From the NCBI GenBank assembly GCA_963843465.1, contig CAWJKP010000001.1:1488001-1552000 (forward strand): a stretch of 64,000 nt of DNA, given 5' to 3'. Each line of letters starts with the position of its first letter. Position 1 is the stretch's first letter. Source of the DNA: CAWJKP01 sp963843465 (lineage in GTDB: Bacteria > Planctomycetota > Planctomycetia > Pirellulales > Thermoguttaceae). Positions 33,735-43,596 of this stretch are shown here, piece after piece. The position numbers and the translations under genes are program-made. The notes under the pieces are model-generated. The model saw only the letters and a program-made list of their open reading frames with translations, had not been told where the DNA came from and made no database searches.

Positions 33735-36066
33735 ATGACTCAGGCTGCGGGGAAAATTTCGGTCAGGGAAAAGTTGTGCTACGGGTCGGCGGACCTGGCG
33801 TCTAACCTGTTCTGGCAGTCGTTCTCGCTGTTCCTCCTCTACTTCTACACGGACGTGTTCGGCATCTCCGCCGCCGTGGCGGGCACGATGCTCTTGATCA
33901 CCCACTCTGCCAACACGGTCATCGACCCGGTCGTGGGCGTCCTGGCCGACCGCACCCAAACCCGCTGGGGCAAGTTCCGTCCCTGGCTCTTGTGGATGGC
34001 CGTCCCCTTCGGGGTCATCGGCGTGCTCTCGTTCACGACGCCGAGCCTGAGCCCGGCCGATAAGATCCTCTACGCCTACGCCACCCACCTGGCGATGTGC
34101 ATCATCTATTCGGCCATCAACGTGCCCTACTCGGCGTTGATGGGCGTCATCACGCCGCACTCCATCGAGCGCACCAGCCTCTCGTCCTACCGCTTCGTCT
34201 TCGCGTTCGTGGGCGGGTTGATCGTCGCGGGGCTCACCATTCCGCTGGTGGAACACCTGGGGCGAAGCGACGTCAAGGTGGTGTCGGCCTCCCTGGACGG
34301 CGACCTCGTGACGCTGCGGGAGTTCGGCAGCGGCACGGCCAAGCTGATCGTGACCGCCGACGACGGGCATGGGGGCAAGTCGCGGGCTAGCGCGTATGTC
34401 TACGTGGCTTCGCCCGGCTACGACCGGCCCACCACGGCCGAAAAGATCGCCGACATCCGCCTCGAGCAAGGATTCAAGACTCATAGCATTGCCTTGTCCG
34501 GCGCCTTCCATAGCGGGCAGAACCGCGCCCTGGCCTACTCCGTCTCGGTGGCTAAGCCCAAGGTCGTCTCGGCCAAGATTTCCCAGCGAGATTCGCGCGC
34601 CAACCGCGGCGCGGCCGAGGGTCGCGGCCCTGCGGTATTAGTTTTATCCGAGAAGGGTCCGGGAACGTCGTCGGTGACCGTGACCGCGGATGACGGCGTT
34701 ACGGGCACGGCGACCCAGCAGTTCACCGTTCACGTCTGCGCCGGGGAACCGGCCGCCGGTGCCCACCGCGCGGATCGTCAAGGAGATTCTCTCGGAGGGC
34801 TTCCTGCACGCCGAAATACCTCTTGAAGGATGGTTCACCAGCCCGCAGCCGCTGACCTACGCCGCGACGGCCGCCAACGACAGCGTAGTCTCGGCGGGCA
34901 TCGGTGAAGGAAAGCTCATCCTTGGCGAAAAGGACTGCGGCAGCGTACGCTTGACCGTCACCGCTGACGACGGCCGGGGCGGAACGGCCGAGCAAACCGT
35001 CCAGGTGCGCGTGCTGCGATCCCAAACCGCCGGCGCCGGGCTCGCGGGCTGGTTCCGCCGCATTGGAGAAGCGACTCACCTCTGCGACAAGCGATCCGAG
35101 GGCACGCCCCCCAGCGTGGCCCACGCGCTGAAGCGGCTGGACCTGCCCGCGGGGTTCTCCAGCCACACCGTCGATATCTCGAAGGTGTTCGAAGACGCCG
35201 ACGGCAACGCCCTGCGCTACTCGGTGAGCGTGGTCAACGAGGCCAAGGGCTTCCAGCTCACGATGGGCCTTTTCGCTGCCATGGCCGTGGCGTTGTTCCT
35301 GACGACCTTTGCGGGGACGCGCGAGCGCGTGCGGCCCAACGTCCAACAGAAGACTTCGCTCAAGCAGGACGTGAAGGACCTGCTCGGCAATACGCCCTGG
35401 ATAGTGCTCTTCTTCCTGGGCATTCTCACGCTGATCTTCGTCTCGATCCGCAACGGGGCCATCGTCTACTACTTCAAGTACTCCGTGGGCAGCGGAACGC
35501 TGGCCACGTGGTTCCTGTTCTCCGGGAAGCTGGCAATCATCGCCAGCGTGATGATGACCAAGTGGTTTGCCAGGTGGTTCGGCAAGCGCAACACGTACTT
35601 TGCTTCGATGGCCGTGGGGAGCCTGCTGACCGGGGCGTTCTATTTCGTCTCGGCCGACCAGATCGTGCTCATGTTCGTGCTACAGATCCTGGTGATGTTC
35701 GCCTTCGGCCCAACCTCGCCGTTGGTCTGGGCCATGTACGCCGATACGGCCGACTACTCCGAGTGGCGCACCGGCCGGCGCGCCACCGGCCTGGTCTTCT
35801 CGGCGGCCAGCTTTTCGCAGAAACTCGGCTGGGCGATCGGCGGGGCGTTCCTGGGATGGCTGCTGGCCGGGTTCGGCTTCCAGCCGAACGTCGAACAAAC
35901 GCCCCAGGCCCTGATGGGCATCCGGCTGACGTTCAGCTTGATTCCCGCCGGCATTGCCTTGGCCGCCGCCTTGGGAATGCTCCTCTACCGGCTCGACGAG
36001 CCCGCCATGCAGCGGATCGAAGCCGAGCTGGCCCAACGGAAGCAATCGGCCGCCGGGAGCCCTTGA
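33735..36066 (+). CDS. GPH/MelB-type sugar:cation symporter with cadherin-like repeats inserted between TM5 and TM6, one frameshift
   Basis: The N-terminal half (MTQAAGKISVREKLCYGSAD) has the MelB family motif DRTQTRWGKFRPW at residues 72-84 and five membrane spans up to GGLIVAGLTIPLVEHL. The membrane part resumes at GFQLTMGLFAAMAVALFL (35248 on) with TM6, FAGTRERVRP and the rest of a standard GPH carrier (LVWAMYADTADYSEWRTGRR). Between them lie about 325 residues (34272-35247) of cadherin/Ig-like repeats, each with LTVTADDGxGGTA-type strands. One indel near 34740 shifts the frame inside this insert. Helix counting places the loop in the periplasm. The carrier probably imports oligosaccharides for the neighbouring GH94/GH130/GH2 enzymes. 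The GH9-like gene starts one base after the stop codon. Confidence 0.85.
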
Positions 36067-36067
36067 C

Positions 36068-37467
36068 ATGCCGTGCGGATCCCCGAAGACCGAATTCCTC
36101 CTGTGTACCAGTCAACTGGGCTTCCGCCCCCAGTCGCCGAAGACCGTAACCCTGGTTCCGCCGGACGCCGGGGCCGCATTGCCGGAAACGATTCCCTTCT
36201 TCCTGCAGCGCTTTCCCAGCCGCCGCATGCGCGATGCCGCCCCTCCGCCACAATGGGCCGGCCGCGTTCACCGTTGGCCGTTCGATCCCTTGGCCGGCAA
36301 GTATACCGATGCGGTGGAGAACTTCCGCGGCAAGCAGCCTGTCCACCAGGGAGTGCTCCGGCGGATCGAGAGCCGCTGGGGCACATTCTGGCAGGGTGAC
36401 TTCACCGAGTTTACCCAGCCGGGAATCTTTCAAATCGAAACCGAACAGCAGATCACGGTGCCCTTCGCCATCGGTCCGGCGCCTTACGGGCGTCTGCTGC
36501 GTGGCTACTTGACGAGCGCAAGGTGCGCGCGGCCTACAACCCCTGGTGCCAGTATGCCTTCGTGCGAGTGGAGGCCATGGCTTCCACGGTTCTGCCCGGC
36601 GCTGAGGGGGCCAACTGCCTGACGTTGGCCCAGCGGGCATGGCAGTACGCCCAAGAGCGCCGTCACGACCAGCGCACGCTCTTCCTCTGCGCCGAGCTTC
36701 ATGCCGCGTTGGAGCTGCGCCAAGCGGGCAGCCGCCTGGTTTCGCCGCGCGACGTTTTCGAGTTAGCCGAGGCGTTGCGGGGCCGGCAGGATCAGGGCGG
36801 CGAGGGACTTCCGCATTACTTCCTGGAAAGAGATGAGTCCGACGGCTTCCGCAGCGTGGGCTTCCCCTGCGATCCGCCCTTGGCCCTGCTCAGGCTCTGC
36901 GAGCTGGAGGGGACCGGCCGACCCGATACCCAACGCGCGCGCGACGCGGTCCAACGGTACATCGAGAACTTCCTCTTAGCCGACGCGAAGAGCAACCCCT
37001 TCGCCGTGCCGCCCTACGGGGTCTACCTACGCCCGCCGCGGTCCGAGGGGTCGGCCTTCCGCGATGCCGGGCGGGGACGCGGCGTGCGGACGTTCATCGA
37101 TCCCTTCAATCCGCAAGAGATGGTCCATGGCACGAACGGCGCGATGATGCATCAGGCGCACTTGCTGGCCCGCGCTGGCAAGCTCTTCGGCCGGGGCGAC
37201 TGGCAGGCTGCCGCCGAGCGGCTCTTGCAATGGGCCACCGGACACAACACGGTGGGGCTGAGCCTGTTCACGGGCATCGGCTACCGCCACCCTGTCGCCT
37301 TCTCGATGTTCAACGGGCAGATCCCCGAAGCCGTGGTGGGTGGGTTTGTAGGCCGGCCCGACGACACGCCTTACATGGAGACGTCGAATGCCGTGGAGTG
37401 GTCGACGCAGGAGATCTGGGGCCTGCCCTACTGCCATGCCGTAGGGGCGATCGTATGTCTTGAGTAG
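36068..37467 (+). CDS. GH9-like glycoside hydrolase, one frameshift
   Basis: ATG 36068 lies directly after the symporter stop (36064-36066), so translation is probably coupled. The first 90 residues resemble the Ig-like domain in front of GH9 cellulases (TEFLLCTSQLGFRPQSPKTV). A frame change near 36510 leads into a helical-barrel region: LTLAQRAWQYAQERR, then GHNTVGLSLFTGIGYRHPVA and ETSNAVEWSTQEIWGLPY, which align with the GH9 patterns GxNPxxxSFVTGxG and the terminal NE motif (here the E of TQEIW). There is no signal peptide. About 465 residues. Catalytic function is unproven because the usual DAGD motif is not evident. Confidence 0.5.
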
Positions 37468-37509
37468 CGTGTGGCCAAGATGCCACAAACCGCAACGAAA
37501 CGGGACTCC

Positions 37510-38015
37510 GTCACGCCGCACGGTTGTCCACCTCTATTGCAACCGTAGTAGGCGACCGCTCCGTCCGGCCCGGCGCGAACGAGTTGCCGGCCAAGGCCGA
37601 TCGAGCTGAAACGCCCCGTCTGGTAAGGCGCCGGCGGAGGCGGCGGGCCGCGGAGAACTTCGCCCGCATTCGTTCCCTTATGCTGGGTTCCGTGTATATC
37701 CAGATAGGGCTCGTAGGGCGGGAGTGTCGCAAACCGGGCCGTGCTGCAACCCGCGGAAATCATCACCGGCAAGTGATCCGCATTCTTGATCTTGCCCAAG
37801 TCGCGCGTCGAGAGGCACCCTTGCCATGTCGTGTCCGAGCCGTGCCCCACGTGGACCACCAGATCAACGCCCGAGTTGAGCAGATCGACCACCTCCTGTT
37901 CGGTCGCCGGCCGGGGACTCTGCCGACGGGCATCCGAATAATAGCGTCTTTCGATCGCCCAATTCCGAGGCATCGATGCCGCCATGCGATCCATCAGGTC
38001 GCGGGCGTCCACCTG
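37510..38015 (-). pseudogene. Fragment of a gingipain-like (peptidase C25) protein
   Basis: About 165 residues read DLMDRMAASMPRNWAIERRY, LVVHVGHGSDTTWQGCLSTR, LPVMISAGCSTARFATLPPY and a proline run (GPPPPPAPYQTGRF). The HGHG with the following Cys in GCSTA are the catalytic His and Cys of family C25. Both ends of the domain are missing: upstream it abuts the GH2 fragment in another frame, downstream it loses similarity after CGVT. Family members are secreted cysteine proteases. Confidence 0.6.
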
Positions 38016-38713
38016 ACGAGGCGCACGGCCTTGGCGCCGGCCGGCAGGGGCGGCACCGTTTGCCGCGGAAGCGAATGCGTTACGGGCCGGCCGTCGGGAC
38101 CGACCAGCTCCAGGCCGACTGCCAAGGCGGAGACCGGCTCGCGATGCTGGTTGTCCAGCACCAGCTCCAGGTCGATGTCGGCGTCGCGGTACCCGTGGTC
38201 CAACCGCGTCACGAGGCGCATTGCTCGCACATTGACCGCCGGCAGGGCATAAATGCACACGCTGCGGTCGATCCCGCCCAGGTTATGGTAAGCGTATCCG
38301 GACGAGTAAGACAGCTTCTCCGAGACCGTATCCACAGTCATCTCCAGATCGAGGCGGTTGCTGGCGCCGAGGCGAACCAGCCGACTGATCTCCCATTCCA
38401 CCGGCGTGAAGAGGTTCTCGCTGTAACCGAGCCGCACCCCGTTGAGCCAGTAATGCGTTCCGGCATGGATTGCGTCGAAGCGGAGGAAGATCCGCCGGTC
38501 GGACCACTCCTTGGACACGCTGAACTCCTTGGCGACCGCCACGGTCTGTTTCTGGGGCAGGTCCAATCCCTGCTGCCGCCACTGGCCGGCGTAAGGCCGT
38601 CTGCAAGTTGGCAGGCCGTGACACGCGTGAACGCCGAGACGGCCCCGAAAATCACGATGCGAAGGCCGAAGTCCGAAGAGCCCCCTCAGACCGATTGACG
38701 GACTGTCACTCAA
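37994..38713 (-). pseudogene. N-terminal fragment of a GH2-type beta-galactosidase-like protein
   Basis: From about 38593 the frame reads KEWSDRRIFLRFDAIHAGTH, YWLNGVRLGYSENLFTPVEW, YAYHNLGGIDRSVCIYALPA and LDHGYRDADIDLELVLDNQH, the sugar-binding jelly-roll and first Ig-like domain of GH2. The catalytic barrel is absent; the frame stops at 37994 where the C25 fragment begins. The first 40 residues (38713-38594) do not look conserved. The gene is therefore truncated at both ends. Confidence 0.6.
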
Positions 38714-38809
38714 GTATCACAATGATCGGCGGTCAGAAGGGGGCATTGTTGCTGTGCCGCGTGTGCGGCTTGGTGGAGGATCTTTGACTCGAATCGGATG
38801 GGAGCTGAC

Positions 38810-39532
38810 ATGAGAAGCACGAATCGATTGATCGGCGTGATGGTGGGCTGCTGGATTCTGCTCAACTCGGCCCAGGTCTTTTCGCAGGATTGGCCTCAGT
38901 GGCGAGGTCCTCACCGCGATGGCAAGGTGAGCGGATTCACGCCGCCTCAGGCTTGGCCCAAGGCGCTCGTGCAGAAGTGGAAAACGACAGTGGGCTCCGG
39001 CGATGCCACGCCCGCCCTGGTCGGCGACAAGCTCTATGTTTTCGCGCGGCAAGGCGCCGACGAGGTCATCCTCTGTCTGAACGCTGCCGACGGAAAGCAG
39101 TTGTGGCAGAGCAAATACACGGCCAAGGCCGTCAAGGTCGAGAAGACCGACGGAGGCTATGACGCCAAGGTGGCCTGGAGCAACGATCAAATCGCTCCGC
39201 AATTCAACTCACCGGTGCTCAAAAGCGGATTGCTCTTTGGAATGACCGGCAGAGGCAACTTGTTCTGCTTGAACGCGGAGACAGGGAAGACGGCCTGGAC
39301 CGACGCAACTGCGCGGAGTCGCGGCTTTTGCGCGATGTTGGACGCCGGTTCGGTCATCCTCGCCTTGCCCGACAATGCCGAACTGATTGCTTTCAAACCC
39401 GACGCCAGGCAGTATTCCGAGCTGGCGAAGATCAAGGTTTCCGACACGGCGACCTATGCGATCCCCGTGGTCGCGGGGAAGCAGATCTTCGTGAAAGACC
39501 GCGACGCGGTGACCTTGTGGTCACTGGACTGA
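38810..39532 (+). CDS. Exported PQQ-like beta-propeller (BamB-like) protein with internal deletion
   Basis: ATG 38810 follows GGGAGC, and a signal peptide ends near SAQVFSQ-DW. DWPQWRGPHRDGKVSGF is the standard opening of these proteins and FVKDRDAVTLWSLD the standard end. The blades include DEVILCLNAADGKQLWQ and GNLFCLNAETGKTAW. Only 240 residues are present while relatives are about 400; the jump comes at SKYTA/KAVKVEK, where several blades are skipped in frame. Related proteins are outer-membrane or periplasmic scaffolds of unknown role. With half the propeller missing this copy is probably not functional unless the gap is an assembly error. Confidence 0.65.
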   Translation: MRSTNRLIGVMVGCWILLNSAQVFSQDWPQWRGPHRDGKVSGFTPPQAWPKALVQKWKTTVGSGDATPALVGDKLYVFARQGADEVILCLNAADGKQLWQSKYTAKAVKVEKTDGGYDAKVAWSNDQIAPQFNSPVLKSGLLFGMTGRGNLFCLNAETGKTAWTDATARSRGFCAMLDAGSVILALPDNAELIAFKPDARQYSELAKIKVSDTATYAIPVVAGKQIFVKDRDAVTLWSLD

Positions 39533-39936
39533 TTCGCCCCAGCCATTATTGGGGCAGTTGCTCGCACGACACCGCCTTCCGTAACTGGTTCCACGCAAGC
39601 TCCAACAAGACGACGGAGTGGTGGGCCGCCGCGAACCTCAACCGCTTCACCCGCTGCTACAACATCGTGGGGAACATCCTCGGGAAGAAAGGCTATACCT
39701 GGCTGTATGAGGTCGAAATGACCGGGTTCGGCTACGGCAAGCACGGGGCCGTGGCACACCAAGCTGCCGGCCCTGAACACGGAGGTGCTCCTCTTTCCCG
39801 GTTCGGGCGGCTTCCAGGAGATCGATCTGGACGTGAAGGATACGGCGATCTTGAAGGGCAACTTCAACTACAAGGACAAGGCCGTGCCGGCCGCCGAATC
39901 GCTCGGCGGCGACAAATTGCCTAACAGTCTCTTGGT
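39533..39936 (+). pseudogene. Fragment of a right-handed beta-helix protein, in two frames
   Basis: Starting at the stop of the propeller gene, one frame reads SHYWGSCSHDTAFRNWFHAS and NRFTRCYNIVGNILGKKGYT, and after a frame change near 39760 another reads DTAILKGNFNYKDKAVPAAE and LGGDKLPNSL. This order (fRNhf..., RyfNvvGNvLG, ilhGNydy, LPaSLY) is the conserved end region of secreted beta-helix proteins. No start, signal peptide or full-length helix is present. Confidence 0.5.
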
Positions 39937-40032
39937 GATAACGCGAGGGCGACAGGCGGATGATGCGTAACACGGGTCGCAACGGAAGGGCTGACCGCGA
40001 CCGGTCGATCACCCGTAGGAGGGAACGCTTGT

Positions 40033-40255
40033 CCTTTCCGTGGGAAAGTCGCTGAAGGTGATTCAGAAAATCATGCGCCTGCTTGGACATGGGCCCACGG
40101 TCGATGACGTTGCCCATTTGGACCAACGTGTCCCCTCCCGACGCCCAGTGATTGCTGCCGTCGATGACTTGGGCGTGTCTCAGGATCTCCTGCAAGGCCG
40201 TCGGTTCGCCATGGACGTCACCGACCGCGATTGTTTTCGATGTCTTGGCGGCCAT
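40033..40255 (-). pseudogene. N-terminal fragment of a calcineurin-like metallophosphoesterase (PPP-like)
   Basis: From ATG 40255 about 75 residues read TIAVGDVHGEPTALQEILRH and ASGGDTLVQMGNVIDRGPMS, the first two metal-binding motifs (GDxHG and GDxxDRG) of PPP-type phosphatases. The second Asp is Asn here (MGNVIDRG). The similarity ends at about 40033 and the GNHE motif is absent, so the gene is truncated. Confidence 0.55.
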
Positions 40256-40458
40256 TACGGTTCCTCCGCCCGAAAGTTGCAGTGTGAAGAAAACGGTTGC
40301 GAGGGACGGGTAGCCCGCCCCTTCGGCAACTACGCAAGGAAAAGCCGCTCCCCATCGTCGCGGGGGGGTGGATTTCCTGCCTCTCGTCCGCCATCATAGG
40401 AAGCGGGTAAATCCACGAGACCGAACGCGGAAACCTGGTTTTCTTGCAGAGGGCAAGT

Positions 40459-40740
40459 ATGGACGAGCTGCCTTCCACGCTGACGCTGCTGGATCGAATC
40501 CAGCGGGGCGACCGGGGGGCTATCAACGATCTCCTCGGTCGATACCAGGAGAGGATCCACGCGATGGCCCGAAGCCGCCTTGGTCAACGTCTCCGTCGCA
40601 AGATGGACTCGTTGGATATCGTCCAGGAGGCGATGACGCGGGCATTCAAGGAACTGTGGAAGAAGGAGCCTTTCGACTTCAGCAAAGAGGGAACGTTCGG
40701 TCGGTACGTCGCCCAATTAGTTCCCCCTGGTTACACTTAG
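40459..40740 (+). pseudogene. N-terminal fragment of an ECF-type sigma factor
   Basis: ATG 40459 (MDELPSTLTLLDRIQRGDRG) opens a sigma-70 region 2: AINDLLGRYQERIHAMARSR, KMDSLDIVQEAMTRAFKELW and GTFGRYVAQLV. Region 4, needed for -35 recognition, is missing; the frame runs into PPGYT and stops just before the GH123-like gene. Planctomycetes have many such sigma factors. The sharp end suggests a deletion or an assembly joint. Confidence 0.6.
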
Positions 40741-40794
40741 TCTTGTGCAAAGCAATCCAATTTCCTATCAGGCACAGGCATTGAGGAGTACAGA

Positions 40795-43596
40795 ATGCGC
40801 AACTGGAATGGTCTCGCTGTAACCACTCTGGCTGTCGTGTTTCAGGCGGCGTGGTGTTCCACGTCGCGCGCCCAGGCGACCAGCGCTCCGACCGGCGAGA
40901 CGGTCGTCCTGGACACGACGAGCACCTGGCGGATGTACCATGTCCTGAGGGGGCCGCTGATGCAGGCCGACGGGAACCTTCGGGCGGTCCCTCACTACGA
41001 TGACCGCGGCAAGCTCGACTGGGCGGACGGCATCCGTAAGCCATACCGCGACGTTATCGCCCCCGAGACGGCTGCCGCCCCGGCCAACTGGAAGGACGCT
41101 AACTTCGAGGACAGCGACTGGCTCCGCGGCACCGCCGTGCGGGCGATTCGCAGCCCGTACCTCGAGAGGCTCTGCCTCCGCGGCAAGTTCACCGTCACCG
41201 ACCCGGCGAAGGTGAAAGGCTTGGCGATCTCGGTGGACTATCACGGAGGGGCCGTCGTCTACGTCAACGGGCAGGAGATCGCCCGCCAACACCTGGTCGC
41301 CGGAGCGGCGATGGCCGAAGAGTACCCCCTCGACGCCTTCGTCGCCCCGGACGGCAAGCTCATCGGCGTGCGCGGCGACGAGGCCATGCAGCGGACCAAG
41401 ATCGCTCCCGACGTGCTCAAGCGAATCCAGGGTCGCGTGCGGAAGCTATCCGTCGCCGTTCCGGCCAAGGCGATTCAGGCGGGTCTCAACGTGGTGGCCA
41501 TCGAACTGGTCCGAGCGCCGTACCACAAGGTCGTGGACGAGCAGATGGCCATCCTCGACAACCACAACAAGTCGAAGATCGAGGACCTGAGCTGGAACAC
41601 CTGCGAGATCAAGCGTGCGCAGCTCACGGCCGCGGGGGCGGACGGCCTCGTACCCGGCGCGTCGCGAGCGGCGGGCTTCGAGTTGTGGAACAGCAACCCG
41701 TTGGCCATCGACTACGACCTGGATCAGGGCGAGGCGGGGCCGCTGTGCCCCATCCGCCTGGCCGGCACCGCAACGGGGCGTATTCCGGCAAGGTGGTTCT
41801 CGGCAGCGACAAGCCGATTCGCGGCCTGGCCGCAACGGCCGGCGACCTCAAGGGCGAAGGTGGGAGCATCCCCGCCGCCGACGTTCAGGTCCGCTACGCC
41901 CTGCCCGGGGGCAACGTCATCATCACCAGCCCGGGGTGCAACGAGGCGCTGCCGTACCCCGCCGTCCCCGGGCCGCTCCTGGAACTCTACGAGACCGCGC
42001 CCCAAGAGATTCCCGTCTATGGCAAGGCCATCAACGATCGCTGCCTCAAGGCCGCCGGCGCCGGCGCCGGTCTTCGGCGCGGTGGTCCCGATCTGGGTGA
42101 CGGTGAAGGTGCCCAAGGACGCCCGGCCGGGCGCCTACGCCGGCCAGGTGACGCTCAGCGCCGAGGGGCTCAAGCCCACGCCTGTCGCCGTGACCATCAA
42201 AGTGCTCGACTGGACCATTCCCGATCCGGAGCAGCGCCGCACCTGGGTGGAATTGATTCAGTCGCCCGATACTCTTTCCCTGGAGTACAAAGTCCCTCTC
42301 TGGAGCCCAAAGCACTGGGACCTTATCGCTCGCTCGATGGACTATGTCGGCGCAGTCGGCAGCCATGTGCTCTACTGCCCGCTCATCGCCCGGTCCAACG
42401 CCGGCAACGCCGAGTCGATGGTCCGCTGGGTCAAGAGAAGCGATGGGACGTACGAGTACGACTTCTCGATCCTGGACAAGTACCTCGACCTGGCCGAAAA
42501 ACACATGGGCAAGCCCCAGGTCCTCGTCTGCAACGCCTGGGATTGGTACATGGGCGGCACGGGAGGCCGCGTGGGCATGTACCGCGACAGGAGGCATGCC
42601 CCGCCGTTGGTCACCGTCCTGGACCGCGCCACGGGCAAGACGCAGAACGCGGCCATGCTCGATTACTTCGACCCCAACGCCAAGGCCCAGTGGAAGCCGC
42701 TCTTCGACCAGCTCAAGGACCGGATGCAGAAGCGCCGCCTGGAGAAGGCCGTCATGCTCGGTATGAGTAGCGACAACTGGGCCTACAAAGAGCAGGTCGA
42801 GTTCCTCAAGGAAACCAGCGGCAACCTGCCGTGGGTGAACGCCGGCCACTACACCTGGCCCAGCCTCTACGACGGCCTGGCTCACTACGGATACCAGGCG
42901 AGCTTATTCGGCTATCGGTTCGACTACCTCCAGAGCCGCTACGGGTGGAACCTCCCGCGACTGGAGACGCTCTTCGAGCGTTATGCGCTGGACGGTTACC
43001 CTACGAGCCGTTGGCGCAACATGGCCGAGCAGGCGATCTTCGGCAACATGCGCGGCATCGGCCGGCTGGGCGCCGACACCTGGCGCGTGGCCAAGGACGC
43101 CAAGGGCAATCGCTCCACCCGCGCGTGGGAGCGCTTTCCCGGCGCCGACTGGGGCTACCTCAACTGCGATTCGGCCGCGCTGGCGCCGGGTCCCGAAGGC
43201 GCCGTGGCCACCGTCCGCTACGAGGCCCTCCGCGAGGGGCTTCAGGAGTGCGAGGCCCGCGTCGCCATCGAGCAGGCCCTCATCGACAAGGCCCTCGCCG
43301 CCAAGGTCGGCGACGACTTGGCCAAGAAAGGCGAGTCGCTCCTGGTCGAGCGCCAGAAGGCCTTCTGGAGGACGGTGGCCCGCCTGCAGGTCGGGCCCAG
43401 CCTCCAGTTCGACGACCCGCACGCCTGGGACTGGCCCATCATTTGCGGCCATCTGTGGTACGTGCAGTCCGGCTGGCAAGAGCAAAGCGAGAAGCTCTAC
43501 TCCCTGGCCGGCGAAGTCGCCAGGAAGCTCGAACGGAATTCCAGGACAAGTTCCAGCCGCGAGCGACGCGGCGTTACCAGGAGTCCGGCGTCGTGA
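40795..43596 (+). CDS. Secreted GH123/DUF4091/DUF6067-like glycoside hydrolase, frameshifted region 41750-42070
   Basis: ATG 40795 follows GAGGAGT, with a signal peptide ending near STSRAQA. An N-terminal beta-sandwich with GGAVVYVNGQEIARQHL is followed by a segment (about 41750-42070) that must be read in another frame (SGKVVLGSDKPIRGL, VQVRYALPGGNVIITSPG), so two compensating indels are needed. Then come VTVKVPKDARPGAYAGQVTL and a barrel with LVCNAWDWYMGG, NLPWVNAGHYTW and YEALREGLQECEARVAIEQA. The last is the typical close of DUF4091/GH123-like catalytic domains. About 930 residues. Substrate unknown; GH123 enzymes act on N-acetylgalactosaminides. Confidence 0.65.
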   Translation: MRNWNGLAVTTLAVVFQAAWCSTSRAQATSAPTGETVVLDTTSTWRMYHVLRGPLMQADGNLRAVPHYDDRGKLDWADGIRKPYRDVIAPETAAAPANWKDANFEDSDWLRGTAVRAIRSPYLERLCLRGKFTVTDPAKVKGLAISVDYHGGAVVYVNGQEIARQHLVAGAAMAEEYPLDAFVAPDGKLIGVRGDEAMQRTKIAPDVLKRIQGRVRKLSVAVPAKAIQAGLNVVAIELVRAPYHKVVDEQMAILDNHNKSKIEDLSWNTCEIKRAQLTAAGADGLVPGASRAAGFELWNSNPLAIDYDLDQGEAGPLCPIRLAGTATGRIPARWFSAATSRFAAWPQRPATSRAKVGASPPPTFRSATPCPGATSSSPARGATRRCRTPPSPGRSWNSTRPRPKRFPSMARPSTIAASRPPAPAPVFGAVVPIWVTVKVPKDARPGAYAGQVTLSAEGLKPTPVAVTIKVLDWTIPDPEQRRTWVELIQSPDTLSLEYKVPLWSPKHWDLIARSMDYVGAVGSHVLYCPLIARSNAGNAESMVRWVKRSDGTYEYDFSILDKYLDLAEKHMGKPQVLVCNAWDWYMGGTGGRVGMYRDRRHAPPLVTVLDRATGKTQNAAMLDYFDPNAKAQWKPLFDQLKDRMQKRRLEKAVMLGMSSDNWAYKEQVEFLKETSGNLPWVNAGHYTWPSLYDGLAHYGYQASLFGYRFDYLQSRYGWNLPRLETLFERYALDGYPTSRWRNMAEQAIFGNMRGIGRLGADTWRVAKDAKGNRSTRAWERFPGADWGYLNCDSAALAPGPEGAVATVRYEALREGLQECEARVAIEQALIDKALAAKVGDDLAKKGESLLVERQKAFWRTVARLQVGPSLQFDDPHAWDWPIICGHLWYVQSGWQEQSEKLYSLAGEVARKLERNSRTSSSRERRGVTRSPAS

